5,725 nucleotides of DNA from Alphaproteobacteria bacterium (GTDB taxonomy: Bacteria; Pseudomonadota; Alphaproteobacteria; Sphingomonadales; Rhodothalassiaceae), in NCBI GenBank assembly GCA_003695555.1, contig RFIU01000176.1, positions 1 through 5,725 on the forward strand. Direction: 5' to 3'. Shown piece after piece: positions 1 through 5,725 of this stretch. The notes under the pieces are model-generated. The model searched no databases. It was not told where the DNA came from and saw nothing but the letters and a program-made list of their open reading frames with translations. Numbering within the stretch: the stretch's first letter is position 1; each line of letters starts with the position of its first letter. The position numbers and the translations under genes were made by a program.

Positions 1-855
1 CCCAGGACCCTCGATGCCTATCGGCGCGATGTGGCGGGATTTCTCGCATTTCTCGGCGGCCATCTCGGCCATTCGGTCAGCTGCGACAGTCTTGCCGGAC
101 TGACGGTCGCGGATTTCCGCGCCTGGCTGGCGTGGCGCGCCGGCGCGGGCGTCTCGAACCGCACGCTCGCCCGCAATCTGGCGTCGGTCCGCAGCTTCTT
201 TCGATTTCTGCGGCGTCGCCATGGCCTCGGCAATGATGCCTTGGAAGCCCTGCGCACACCGAAAGTGCCGCGCCGGATCCCGCGCCCCCTTGCCGCGACG
301 GACGCACTGAAACTGATCGAGGCGGTGGCATACCTTCGCACCGACGGGAAGAACGAACATTGGGTGGCGGCGCGCGATGCGGCGCTGTTTGCTCTGCTCT
401 ATGGTGCCGGGCTACGGATCGGCGAGGCGCTTTCGCTCGATGCGGCCGTGCTGGCCGAAGGGAACCACCTGCTGGTGCGGGGCAAGGGCGGGCGCGAACG
501 GATGGTGCCGATCCTGCCTCGGGTGCGCGCGCTGCTGGCGACCTATGCCGAGCTGGCGCCTTTCGCTCTTCCTGCCGGGACACCACTTTTCCGCGGTCAG
601 CGTGGTGGCCGGCTGTCGGCGGCGGTGGTACAGCGGACGATGGCGTCCCTGCGCCGCCGCCTCGGCCTGCCGGAAAGCGCTACCCCGCACGCCTTGCGAC
701 ATTCCTTCGCCACCCATCTGCTGAACAATGGAGCGGATCTGCGCAGCATTCAGGAGCTGCTCGGGCATGCTGCGCTGTCGTCCACCCAGATCTATACCGA
801 AGTGGATGAGGCGCGTCTGATGGCCGTCTATGAAAAGGCGCACCCGCGCGCCTGA
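1..855 (+). CDS. xerC: Tyrosine recombinase XerC, 3' part (5' end outside window)
   Basis: Site-specific recombinase of the phage-integrase (tyrosine) family. In known systems XerC works with XerD at the dif site to resolve chromosome dimers at cell division. The frame is open from base 1 (PRTLDAYRRDVAGFL...), so the true start lies upstream; the ATG at base 31 is internal. The N-terminal SAM-like core-binding domain spans roughly the first 95 codons, ending near the RRIPRPL linker. The catalytic domain follows with every active-site residue present: Arg (415-417, in YGAGLRIGEAL), Lys (484-486, in RGKGGRERMVPI), His and Arg (688-690 and 697-699, in HALRHSFATHLL), His (766-768, in LLGHAALSS) and the nucleophile Tyr (793-795, in TQIYT). 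There are 284 sense codons here against about 300 for the family, so only a short N-terminus is missing. The segment EHWVAARDAALFALLYGAGLRIGEAL is typical of alphaproteobacterial XerC; XerD or a solitary Xer is the main alternative. It converges with pyrD. Confidence 0.93.
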   Translation, partial: PRTLDAYRRDVAGFLAFLGGHLGHSVSCDSLAGLTVADFRAWLAWRAGAGVSNRTLARNLASVRSFFRFLRRRHGLGNDALEALRTPKVPRRIPRPLAATDALKLIEAVAYLRTDGKNEHWVAARDAALFALLYGAGLRIGEALSLDAAVLAEGNHLLVRGKGGRERMVPILPRVRALLATYAELAPFALPAGTPLFRGQRGGRLSAAVVQRTMASLRRRLGLPESATPHALRHSFATHLLNNGADLRSIQELLGHAALSSTQIYTEVDEARLMAVYEKAHPRA

Positions 856-872
856 GGCGGCGCGACGCTCAT

Positions 873-1943
873 TCAATCCTTTCGATGGTCGGCACCGACC
901 GCCTCATCGAGATGGGCGAATCCGTCACGCTCCATCAGACGCAGCATGCCGTCCAGAATCCGACGCACAAGGCCCGGCCCCTCATAGACGAGCCCGGAAT
1001 AGAGCTGGATCAGCGAAGCCCCCGCGCGGATCTTCGCCCAGGCATCCTCGGCGTCCATCACGCCACCGACACCAATCAGCGGGATGCGCCCCTCGCTCAG
1101 GCGATAGAAACATGCCAGCCGATCGGTCGCCAGCGGCATCAGTGGTGCGCCCGACAGCCCGCCCGCTTCGCGCGCCTTGGCGGAGCGCAGGCCCGGCGGC
1201 CGGCTGACGGTGGTGTTCGAGATGATCACCCCGTCGATGTCGTGACGCATGGCGAGGGTGGCGATTTCGGCAAGTGCCCGGTCATCAAGATCAGGAGCGA
1301 TCTTGAGCAGCAGCGGGACGGCCGGCGACAGCTTCTCGCGCGCCTTGCTGAGCGAGGTGAGCAGTCGGTCCAATGCCTCGCCGAGCTGCAGGTCGCGCAG
1401 CCCGGGCGTATTGGGCGACGAAACATTGACGGTCAGATAGTCGGCCGGCCCGGCAAATCGTTCAAGCCCGGCGAGATAGTCGGCGATCCGATCGGCGCTG
1501 TCCTTGTTGGCGCCGATATTGACTCCGATCGGACCCGCCCGGCGGTGGGCCAGACGATGACGCATCGCTTCCAGATTGCGTGCCATCACCGCGTGTCCCT
1601 GATTGTTGAAGCCGAGCCGATTGATAAGCGCACGATCCTCAACCAGCCGGAACAGGCGCGGGGGCGGATTGCCGGCTTGCGCACGCGGTGTCGTGGTGCC
1701 GAGTTCGACGAAGCCGAAACCGAAACGGAACAGCCGGTCGGCGGCGATGCCATCCTTGTCGAAACCGGCCGCAAGTCCGATCGGACTGGCGAAGTGCAGG
1801 CCGAAACGGTTGACGGCGAGTCGCCGGTCGATCGTCGGCCGGTTGCCGGGCGGCAGGGCACCGAGCGCCGTCAACGTCAGGCGATGGGCGGTCTCGCCGG
1901 GAAGCTGGAAAAGGAAGGGGCGGATTGCCCGATAGAGGTTCAT
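873..1943 (-). CDS. pyrD: Dihydroorotate dehydrogenase (quinone), class 2
   Basis: FMN enzyme that oxidises dihydroorotate to orotate in de novo pyrimidine synthesis, passing electrons to membrane quinone. The protein is 356 residues, normal for class 2. Landmarks: an N-terminal helical membrane-docking segment (NLYRAIRPFLFQLPGETAHRL), AAGFDKDG (58-65), LINRLGFNNQG (106-116), GVNIGANKDS, and NVSSPNTPGLR (173-183), whose second Ser (176) matches the class 2 catalytic base. Further on are LLKIAPDLDD (Lys 214, FMN contact), ISNTT (Asn 243), GVGGV and LYSGLVYEGPG (FMN phosphate site). Serine at the base position and the N-terminal extension separate it from class 1 enzymes. I chose the start at 1943 (MNLYRAIRP) over the in-frame ATG at 1958 because family members begin at this motif and a GAGGA Shine-Dalgarno lies 8 bases upstream, overlapping the earlier ATG. 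It is divergent from the acyl-CoA ligase and convergent with xerC, so apparently monocistronic within the window. Confidence 0.96.
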   Translation of the reverse strand: MNLYRAIRPFLFQLPGETAHRLTLTALGALPPGNRPTIDRRLAVNRFGLHFASPIGLAAGFDKDGIAADRLFRFGFGFVELGTTTPRAQAGNPPPRLFRLVEDRALINRLGFNNQGHAVMARNLEAMRHRLAHRRAGPIGVNIGANKDSADRIADYLAGLERFAGPADYLTVNVSSPNTPGLRDLQLGEALDRLLTSLSKAREKLSPAVPLLLKIAPDLDDRALAEIATLAMRHDIDGVIISNTTVSRPPGLRSAKAREAGGLSGAPLMPLATDRLACFYRLSEGRIPLIGVGGVMDAEDAWAKIRAGASLIQLYSGLVYEGPGLVRRILDGMLRLMERDGFAHLDEAVGADHRKD

Positions 1944-1951
1944 GGACAAGT

Positions 1952-1956
1952 TCCTC
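1952..1956 (-). promoter_or_regulatory. Ribosome binding site of pyrD
   Basis: On the minus strand this reads GAGGA, 8 bases before the ATG at 1943. It overlaps the upstream in-frame ATG at 1958 (ATGAGGA), which has no comparable purine-rich site of its own. This decides the pyrD start in favour of MNLYRAIRP and removes five residues (MRNLS) from the longest reading frame. Confidence 0.75.
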
Positions 1957-2186
1957 ATATGGCCGGACTGCTGCGCCTTTCCCCCTGACGGCGCCGGGCC
2001 TTACGAGCGCATAGCGAAGCGGGGCGTCGCGCGCAATGCGGTCGAGCGGGTGCTGGGCCGGCAGGCGATGGCGCCGGGAGCATGCCCCTTCCCGGAATTG
2101 GCGATTGTTCGCGTTGACCAGGATGGCCACCATGGGCGACGAATTCGCCAAGGGCCGCTCGATCATGGATCGTCGGTCGGAATCCC

Positions 2187-2193
2187 GGGAGAG
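2187..2193 (+). promoter_or_regulatory. Probable ribosome binding site of the acyl-CoA ligase
   Basis: The purine stretch GGGAGAGAGAA runs straight into the GTG at 2198. The GGGAG core ends 6 bases before that codon. It is the best Shine-Dalgarno match among the in-frame candidates. The ATG at 2165 has only AAGGG (2150-2154) 10 bases upstream, and the ATG at 2132 has AGGA (2120-2123) 8 bases upstream. Confidence 0.55.
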
Positions 2194-2197
2194 AGAA

Positions 2198-3826
2198 GTG
2201 GACCACATCCAGCCGTCCGTTGGGCAGAGCATCGCCACCATCGCGGATATTCCCCGCGTCCATGCCCGCGCGCATCCCGACAAGACGGCCCTGATCTTCG
2301 AAGAGCGACGCTTTTCCTACCGCGCGCTCGACGAATGGGCCGACCGGATCGCGCAGGGCCTGATCGCGGCCGGCGTCAAGCGCGGGGTGCGGGTCGCCCA
2401 TTTCGGCCAGAATACGGCGCATTATTTCGCCCTGCTGATGGGGGTCGCCAAGGCCGGCGGCGTGCTGGTCGGCATCAACTGGCGGCTTGCCGCCGGCGAG
2501 GTCGCCTACATTCTCGCCGACAGCGAGGCACGGGTGCTGGTCGCCGATGCATCGATGATCGATGTCGCACAGGAAGCATTGAAGGAGGTGCCGGCGGCAT
2601 CTCGTCCGGCTCTGCTGCTTGCCATCGAGGGGGCGAAGCGCGGGGTCGGCACGCCGGGCTGGAACGACTTCAGGCGCTGGAGCGAGGCATTCCCGGCACG
2701 AGATCCGCTCGTGCCGGTCGCGCCTGATGACGTCATCTATCAGATGTACACTTCGGGCACGACCGGCCGACCGAAGGGGGCCGAAATCACCCATCACGCG
2801 GTGATCGCGCCGCGCGGTCGCGACGAGATGATCGCCGAGCGCGACCCGCTCTGGCATGTCTGGAACGGCGAGGAGGTGCAGCTCGTTCAGGCCCCCGTCT
2901 TTCATCTGACCGGCAATGTCTGGGCGCTGATCGGCCTGCATGCCGGTGCCACTCTGGTCGTTCATCGTGCCTTCGCACCCGAGGCGATCTTCGCCGATAT
3001 CGCGCGTTATGGCATCAGCCATGCGATCATGGTCCCGGCGATGCTGCATGCCCTGCTCCGGCACCCGGCATTCGACGAGGCCGACCTTTCTTCCCTTCGC
3101 TACATCTACTATGGCGGCTCGCCGATCGCACTTTCGCTGCAGTGCGAAGCGGTGCGGCGTTTTCCCTGCCGCTTTATCCAGATCTACGGGATGACCGAGA
3201 TCGGCGGATCGGCCTGTTATCTGCCGGCCGGCGAGCATGATCCGGAAGGCCGCAATCCGGCGATGCGCGCGGCCGGTCTTGCCTACCCATGGGTCGAGGT
3301 GCGCGTCATCGATCGCGAAGGATGCGATCTGCCGGCCGGTGAGATCGGCGAGATCCTGCTGAAGACCGACACCCTGATGCGCGGCTACTGGAAACGGCCG
3401 GAAGCCACCGCCGAGGTGATCCGGGACGGCTGGTTCCATACCGGGGACGCCGGTTTCATCGACGAGCGTGGCTTCGTCCATGTCGAGGACCGGGTGGACG
3501 ACATGATCATCTCGGGTGGTGAGAACGTCTATCCCGCCGAGGTCGAGGACGCGCTGCTCGCCCATCCGGCGGTGAATGAGGCAGCGGTGATCGGCGTGCC
3601 GTCCGAACGCTGGGGCGAGGCGGTGCAGGCGGTGGTGGTCCTGCGTCCGGGGATGAGCGTAGAGGAACAGGAGCTGATCGAGTTCGTGCGCCGGCGCATC
3701 GCCCGCTACAAGGCGCCGCATGCGATCACCTTCGCGCCGTCCCTGCCGCGAAATGCCACCGGCAAGATTCTTCGCCGAGAGCTGCGCGCGACCTATTCAC
3801 CGGCCGGGGCGGAATCCACGCGATAG
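2198..3826 (+). CDS. AMP-dependent acyl-CoA synthetase/ligase (fatty-acyl-CoA synthetase type)
   Basis: ANL-superfamily enzyme that activates a carboxylic acid with ATP to an acyl-adenylate, then forms the CoA thioester. The 542 residues carry the full motif set: phosphate-binding loop YTSGTTGRPKG (184-194), YYGGSPI (304-310), QIYGMTE (328-334), TGD (415-417, Asp to the ribose), the hinge region RVDDMIISGGENVYP (432-446), and PRNATGKILRR with the adenylation Lys at 523. Nothing essential is missing, so it should be active. No signal peptide or membrane segment is seen, suggesting a cytoplasmic enzyme. The start is the GTG at 2198 (VDHIQPSVGQSIATIADIP) because homologues begin about a dozen residues before TIADIP and a GGGAG site precedes it. 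ATG 2165 would add 11 residues and ATG 2036 would add 54 residues of poor-looking sequence. The substrate is not readable: medium- or long-chain fatty acids are likeliest, aromatic or alicyclic acids possible. No beta-oxidation partner adjoins it. Its 3' end overlaps the convergent small gene. Confidence 0.93.
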   Translation: MDHIQPSVGQSIATIADIPRVHARAHPDKTALIFEERRFSYRALDEWADRIAQGLIAAGVKRGVRVAHFGQNTAHYFALLMGVAKAGGVLVGINWRLAAGEVAYILADSEARVLVADASMIDVAQEALKEVPAASRPALLLAIEGAKRGVGTPGWNDFRRWSEAFPARDPLVPVAPDDVIYQMYTSGTTGRPKGAEITHHAVIAPRGRDEMIAERDPLWHVWNGEEVQLVQAPVFHLTGNVWALIGLHAGATLVVHRAFAPEAIFADIARYGISHAIMVPAMLHALLRHPAFDEADLSSLRYIYYGGSPIALSLQCEAVRRFPCRFIQIYGMTEIGGSACYLPAGEHDPEGRNPAMRAAGLAYPWVEVRVIDREGCDLPAGEIGEILLKTDTLMRGYWKRPEATAEVIRDGWFHTGDAGFIDERGFVHVEDRVDDMIISGGENVYPAEVEDALLAHPAVNEAAVIGVPSERWGEAVQAVVVLRPGMSVEEQELIEFVRRRIARYKAPHAITFAPSLPRNATGKILRRELRATYSPAGAESTR

Positions 3827-4263
3827 AAGCCGGCGATCGTACAGCGCATGCCGGCGCGGGTCAGCACCCGGTCAAGCTCGGCACAGACCTGGCCGAGCTG
3901 GCCCTCGAAACGGAAGTCACGGTGATAGAGAAGCTGCGGACAGGCGCGCTTGAGCCGCGCGATGGCGGTCGTGCCGTCGGAAAGCTGCAGCAGGATCCGG
4001 CGATCCGACAGCACCCGATGGCCGCGGATTTCGTCCAGCAGGAAGCACTTGCGGGCAAGCGGCACGAGCGGGCCTTCGGATTTTTCGAGGTCGTTCGACA
4101 GACCAGCGGCCGGCATGTCCGTGGCAGCGACGACGGATCGCAAGGGTGCGCCCGTCGCGTGCCGATCCGGCCCTGACGGCGCGTCGCGCCACTTGGCCAA
4201 GGCAAGCGCCAGCACCAGCACCGCTGTCGTCGATCCCGCTATCATCATGATTCGCCGCTTCAT
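3793..4263 (-). CDS. Small exported or membrane-anchored four-cysteine protein, DUF6491-like
   Basis: A 156-residue protein of unknown function. The N-terminus has a basic stretch (MKRRIM) and one hydrophobic segment (about 5-23, ending ALA before KW), which reads as a signal peptide cleavable after Ala 23 or as a single membrane anchor. A low-complexity linker runs to about residue 65, followed by a compact domain of about 85 residues. That domain has four cysteines (73, 108, 127, 141) in KCFLLDEIR, RACPQLLY, GQVCAELDRV and MRCTIAGFYRVD, suiting two periplasmic disulfides. The pattern of a short opening, an L.D...LL strand, a CP.L turn, QVCA.LD and a final RC.I resembles the DUF6491 family as I remember it; that assignment is tentative. 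The start at 4263 has AGGA 7 bases upstream. It lies 64 bases downstream of, and co-directional with, the propeller-like gene, so the two may share a transcript. Its last 34 bases overlap the ligase gene tail to tail. Confidence 0.8.
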   Translation of the reverse strand: MKRRIMMIAGSTTAVLVLALALAKWRDAPSGPDRHATGAPLRSVVAATDMPAAGLSNDLEKSEGPLVPLARKCFLLDEIRGHRVLSDRRILLQLSDGTTAIARLKRACPQLLYHRDFRFEGQLGQVCAELDRVLTRAGMRCTIAGFYRVDSAPAGE

Positions 4264-4270
4264 GCAGCGA

Positions 4271-4274
4271 TCCT
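4271..4274 (-). promoter_or_regulatory. Ribosome binding site of the four-cysteine protein gene
   Basis: AGGA on the minus strand, 7 bases before the ATG at 4263. It supports that start and shows the gene is translated independently, since its upstream neighbour stops 64 bases earlier. Confidence 0.6.
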
Positions 4275-4327
4275 ACCACCGGCGCACGCTGTCGGGCCAG
4301 CCTGCGAAAATTGGGCGCGGCACCGGA

Positions 4328-5725
4328 TCAGCCGAACAGCGAAAGGGGACCTGCCAGACTGTTCGTCTGCAGACGGGCGAGCGCGACCGAATAGTTCTGG
4401 ATCTTGGCGAGCACGTCGGCAGGCGGCGGATCATTGAGGCCGGGGCGCTGGTTGGCGAAGGGATTGGGGGTGAGCGAGCGGAAGGCGCGCTTGGTCGTTT
4501 CGATCGCGTCTTGAATCTGGGTCAAGGTGAACTTGGCGGCCGTCTTGTCCTTGAGGCTCAAGGGCTGGTCGAGCTTGAGCGCGAACACGCCGCCAACCTC
4601 GATTTCCACCGGATCACTGGGGCGCTTCGGGCCCGTATCGATCTGGAACAGCGCATCGGTGCCGAGCAGACGCTGAGGCTTGAGGCCGAATTTCGCCAGC
4701 AGATCCTGATCGCCCGTTCCCGCGATCAGATCGACGCTGTTTCCTCCCAGCGCCTCGATCTTGAGCTTGCCGTCAGTGACGCTCGCCTTGATCTCATTGG
4801 CGAAGGAGAGGCGGTTGATCCGGGCGGCGAGATCGTCGAGCGTATCTCCCGTCTGCACCGTGATGCTCTGCGCCGGACGGCCGTTGATCGATATCTTGAA
4901 GAAGTCGCCGGCGCGCGCGGTGGTCTGCACCTCGATGGTACGGGTCTCGACCCGATCAACGGAGCCGAGCGGCAGGCCGAGCTTGTCGAGAACGCCCGGC
5001 CCGTCAAGGTCGAGAGCGACGGCCTCTGCGGTGTTTTCCTCCAGCCCCTTGCCGAAACGTTCGACTTCCTGCTGGGCAAGCGTCGTCGCATCCAGGCGGG
5101 CAAGAAAGGCGTCCTTCGACCCGCGCTGGCCGAGGCCGCTGATGTCACCTCGGCTTCCCCCCGCGACATAGACGGCGCCATTGCCGACCTCGATGTCGCG
5201 GATTTCGTCATCGGCGGAGGTCCCGATAAAGCTGATGCTGTCCGCGCTGACACCGGTGCCCTGATCGGTCAGCTTCAGGACGAAGCCGTCGCGTCCCCCC
5301 TGCGCGGCCCGGGCGACGGTCGCCGCCCCGCCGGTAAAGGCGCCATTGTCGCTGGTGCCGGCAAGGAAGATGCTGCTTCCCGACACCTCGATCCCGGCGA
5401 TCTCGCCGGCAAGTCCGATCGAGCCGAGGTCCTGCGTGAACAGCACGTTCGAAAGATTGGTGGCGTCGAGCTTGCGCAGCACCGCGCGCCCGTCCTCACG
5501 CGAAGCGACGAGGATGTTGCCGTCCGAGGCAATGGTCACCGCTGCGCCGCGCTCATCGCCGGCGGTGCCGATGACGGCGGTATCCGTCCGTGCGCCGGTG
5601 GTGGCCGAGAAGCGGGCGACGAGGACGTCGCGTCCGCCGGCGCCGGGATGGCTGGCATCGACGGCTCCCTTGGTGAAGCCGGAGACGATGATGTCGTCAT
5701 TGACGTCGGTGGTGACCGAAAGGCC
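4328..5725 (-). CDS. Beta-propeller-repeat protein with flagellin-IN-like domain, 3' part (5' end outside window)
   Basis: A 465-residue C-terminal fragment; the frame stays open to the right edge, so the GTG at 5539 is internal. The first 215 residues hold four degenerate repeats of a strand of IxVxG/A type, a Gly/Ser-rich turn and a (G)(R/K)DxxLxRLDATT-like strand: IIVSGFTKG...RDVLVARFSATTG, ILVASREDGRAVLRKLDATNL, IFLAGTSDNG...RDGFVLKLTDQG and VYVAGGSRGD...KDAFLARLDATTL. They are spaced 48-66 residues, like SBBP-type beta-propeller blades. Residues 273-351 (GDFFKISINGRPAQSITV, DTLDDLAARINRL, IKASVTDGKLKIEALGG, LLAKFGLKPQRL) resemble the flagellin/hook IN motif of flagellar filament and cap proteins. 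The C-terminal 65 residues are helical with a Pro-rich break and end LAGPLSLFG. No membrane segment is visible in this part. It could be a flagella-associated protein of the FlaEY type known from Caulobacter, or another surface protein. The full N-terminus is needed to tell. Confidence 0.85.
   Translation of the reverse strand, partial: GLSVTTDVNDDIIVSGFTKGAVDASHPGAGGRDVLVARFSATTGARTDTAVIGTAGDERGAAVTIASDGNILVASREDGRAVLRKLDATNLSNVLFTQDLGSIGLAGEIAGIEVSGSSIFLAGTSDNGAFTGGAATVARAAQGGRDGFVLKLTDQGTGVSADSISFIGTSADDEIRDIEVGNGAVYVAGGSRGDISGLGQRGSKDAFLARLDATTLAQQEVERFGKGLEENTAEAVALDLDGPGVLDKLGLPLGSVDRVETRTIEVQTTARAGDFFKISINGRPAQSITVQTGDTLDDLAARINRLSFANEIKASVTDGKLKIEALGGNSVDLIAGTGDQDLLAKFGLKPQRLLGTDALFQIDTGPKRPSDPVEIEVGGVFALKLDQPLSLKDKTAAKFTLTQIQDAIETTKRAFRSLTPNPFANQRPGLNDPPPADVLAKIQNYSVALARLQTNSLAGPLSLFG
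4673..4909 (-). other. Flagellin/hook IN-like domain within the partial C-terminal gene
   Basis: About 79 codons. The order is a beta strand FKISING, a strand SITVQTGDTL, the helix DDLAARINRL, a hairpin IKASVTDGKLKIEAL, then LIAGTGDQDLLAKFGL. In flagellins, FliD and hook proteins the IN motif has the same order: a strand with ING, a threonine-started helix ending in IN, an Asx-Gly hairpin with LxI, then a final LG. The match is by eye and has not been tested against a profile. Confidence 0.55.
5081..5692 (-). repeat. Protein-level tandem repeats (propeller-like blades) in the partial C-terminal gene
   Basis: Four diverged repeat units begin near bases 5692, 5515, 5371 and 5173 (minus strand), 59, 48 and 66 codons apart. 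Each pairs an aliphatic strand closing in Gly or Ala (IIVSG, ILVAS, IFLAG, VYVAG) with a strand of the kind VLVARFSATTG, VLRKLDATNL, FVLKLTDQG or FLARLDATTL. The second unit is shortened and lacks the long Gly-rich turn. The repeats are visible in protein rather than DNA, so they are old rather than recent duplications. More blades probably lie beyond the window edge, because a propeller usually needs at least five and this run is cut by it. Confidence 0.6.

Larger units (their letters stand above)
1944..2197. promoter_or_regulatory. Divergent intergenic region between pyrD and the acyl-CoA ligase
   Basis: These 254 bases separate two divergently transcribed genes and must carry both 5' leaders and presumably both promoters. 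I cannot point to a convincing -35/-10 pair in either direction. TTGACC at 2114-2119 resembles a -35 box, but no reasonable -10 lies 16-18 bases after it. One 6-bp inverted repeat is visible, CCGGGA (2074-2079) and TCCCGG (2090-2095), with a 10-base loop. A 5-bp one, CGATC/GATCG, flanks the ATG at 2165. Reading frames cross this stretch on both strands, but their translations show no recognisable motif. If the ligase started at the in-frame ATG 2036 or 2165 instead of 2198, the spacer would be correspondingly shorter. Confidence 0.5.

Noticed and set aside
1..855. Phage or genomic-island integrase instead of chromosomal XerC.
   Set aside because: There is no attachment site, tRNA or phage gene nearby. 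The protein has the compact Xer length and motifs and is followed by a housekeeping gene.
885..1988. A 367-codon plus-strand frame antisense to pyrD.
   Set aside because: It is a shadow of pyrD, whose product carries every class 2 motif. The antisense translation is compositionally odd and matches nothing I know.
1639..2283. A 214-codon minus-strand frame crossing the spacer from the ligase 5' end into pyrD, considered as a small upstream gene partner of pyrD.
   Set aside because: Nothing in the translation resembles a known pyrD neighbour, and it overlaps two well-supported genes.
1942..2727. A 261-codon plus-strand frame crossing the divergent spacer into the ligase gene.
   Set aside because: It has no good ribosome binding site and no motif, and most of it lies in another frame of the ligase.
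1955..3721. A 588-codon open frame on the minus strand, antisense to almost the whole acyl-CoA ligase.
   Set aside because: Its translation has no recognisable motif, and the plus strand encodes a complete ANL enzyme. Long antisense frames are expected where third positions are mostly G or C.
3829..3855. Two GCCGGC palindromes able to pair just after the ligase stop, considered as its terminator.
   Set aside because: The loop is 15 bases, no T-run follows, and GCCGGC is common throughout the window.
4283..4306. Interrupted hairpin CGCA-c-GCTG / CAGC-c-TGCG between the propeller-like gene and the four-cysteine gene, considered as a terminator.
   Set aside because: On the minus strand the T-rich stretch precedes the stem rather than following it, and on the plus strand the stem is followed by AAAATTGG. 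One mismatch interrupts it, and no plus-strand gene ends nearby.
4328..5725. The C-terminal gene as a true flagellin.
   Set aside because: The propeller-like repeats are not part of flagellins, and the N-terminal flagellin helix cannot be seen. Only the IN-like region and tail suggest a flagellar link.

Overview
The window is GC-rich, tightly packed DNA that looks like an alphaproteobacterial chromosome. The evidence is the alphaproteobacterial style of the XerC and class 2 PyrD proteins, the codon bias towards G or C at third positions, and the short gaps between genes. The order cannot be fixed from the sequence alone. The flagellin-IN-like domain in the last gene hints at a motile lineage. 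I see no tRNA, rRNA, CRISPR array, insertion sequence or phage module.

Layout. Bases 1-855 (+) are the 3' end of a tyrosine recombinase, best called xerC, with all six catalytic residues present. It converges with pyrD (873-1943, -), the quinone-linked dihydroorotate dehydrogenase of pyrimidine synthesis, leaving only 17 bases between the stops. A 254-base divergent spacer (1944-2197) must hold the promoters of pyrD and of an AMP-forming acyl-CoA ligase (2198-3826, +). The ligase ends by overlapping, tail to tail over 34 bases, a small exported or membrane-anchored four-cysteine protein (3793-4263, -) that resembles the DUF6491 family. Sixty-four bases upstream on the same strand is the 3' part of a large protein (4328 to beyond the window edge, -) that joins beta-propeller-like repeats to a flagellin-IN-like domain and a helical C-terminus.

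The first three genes are ordinary housekeeping or metabolic genes with no evident joint pathway. The last two are co-directional and may share a transcript. The propeller/flagellin-IN protein is the least routine item. It is more likely a member of a poorly characterised flagella-associated or surface-protein group than a wholly new system. I found no convincing undescribed multi-gene system here.
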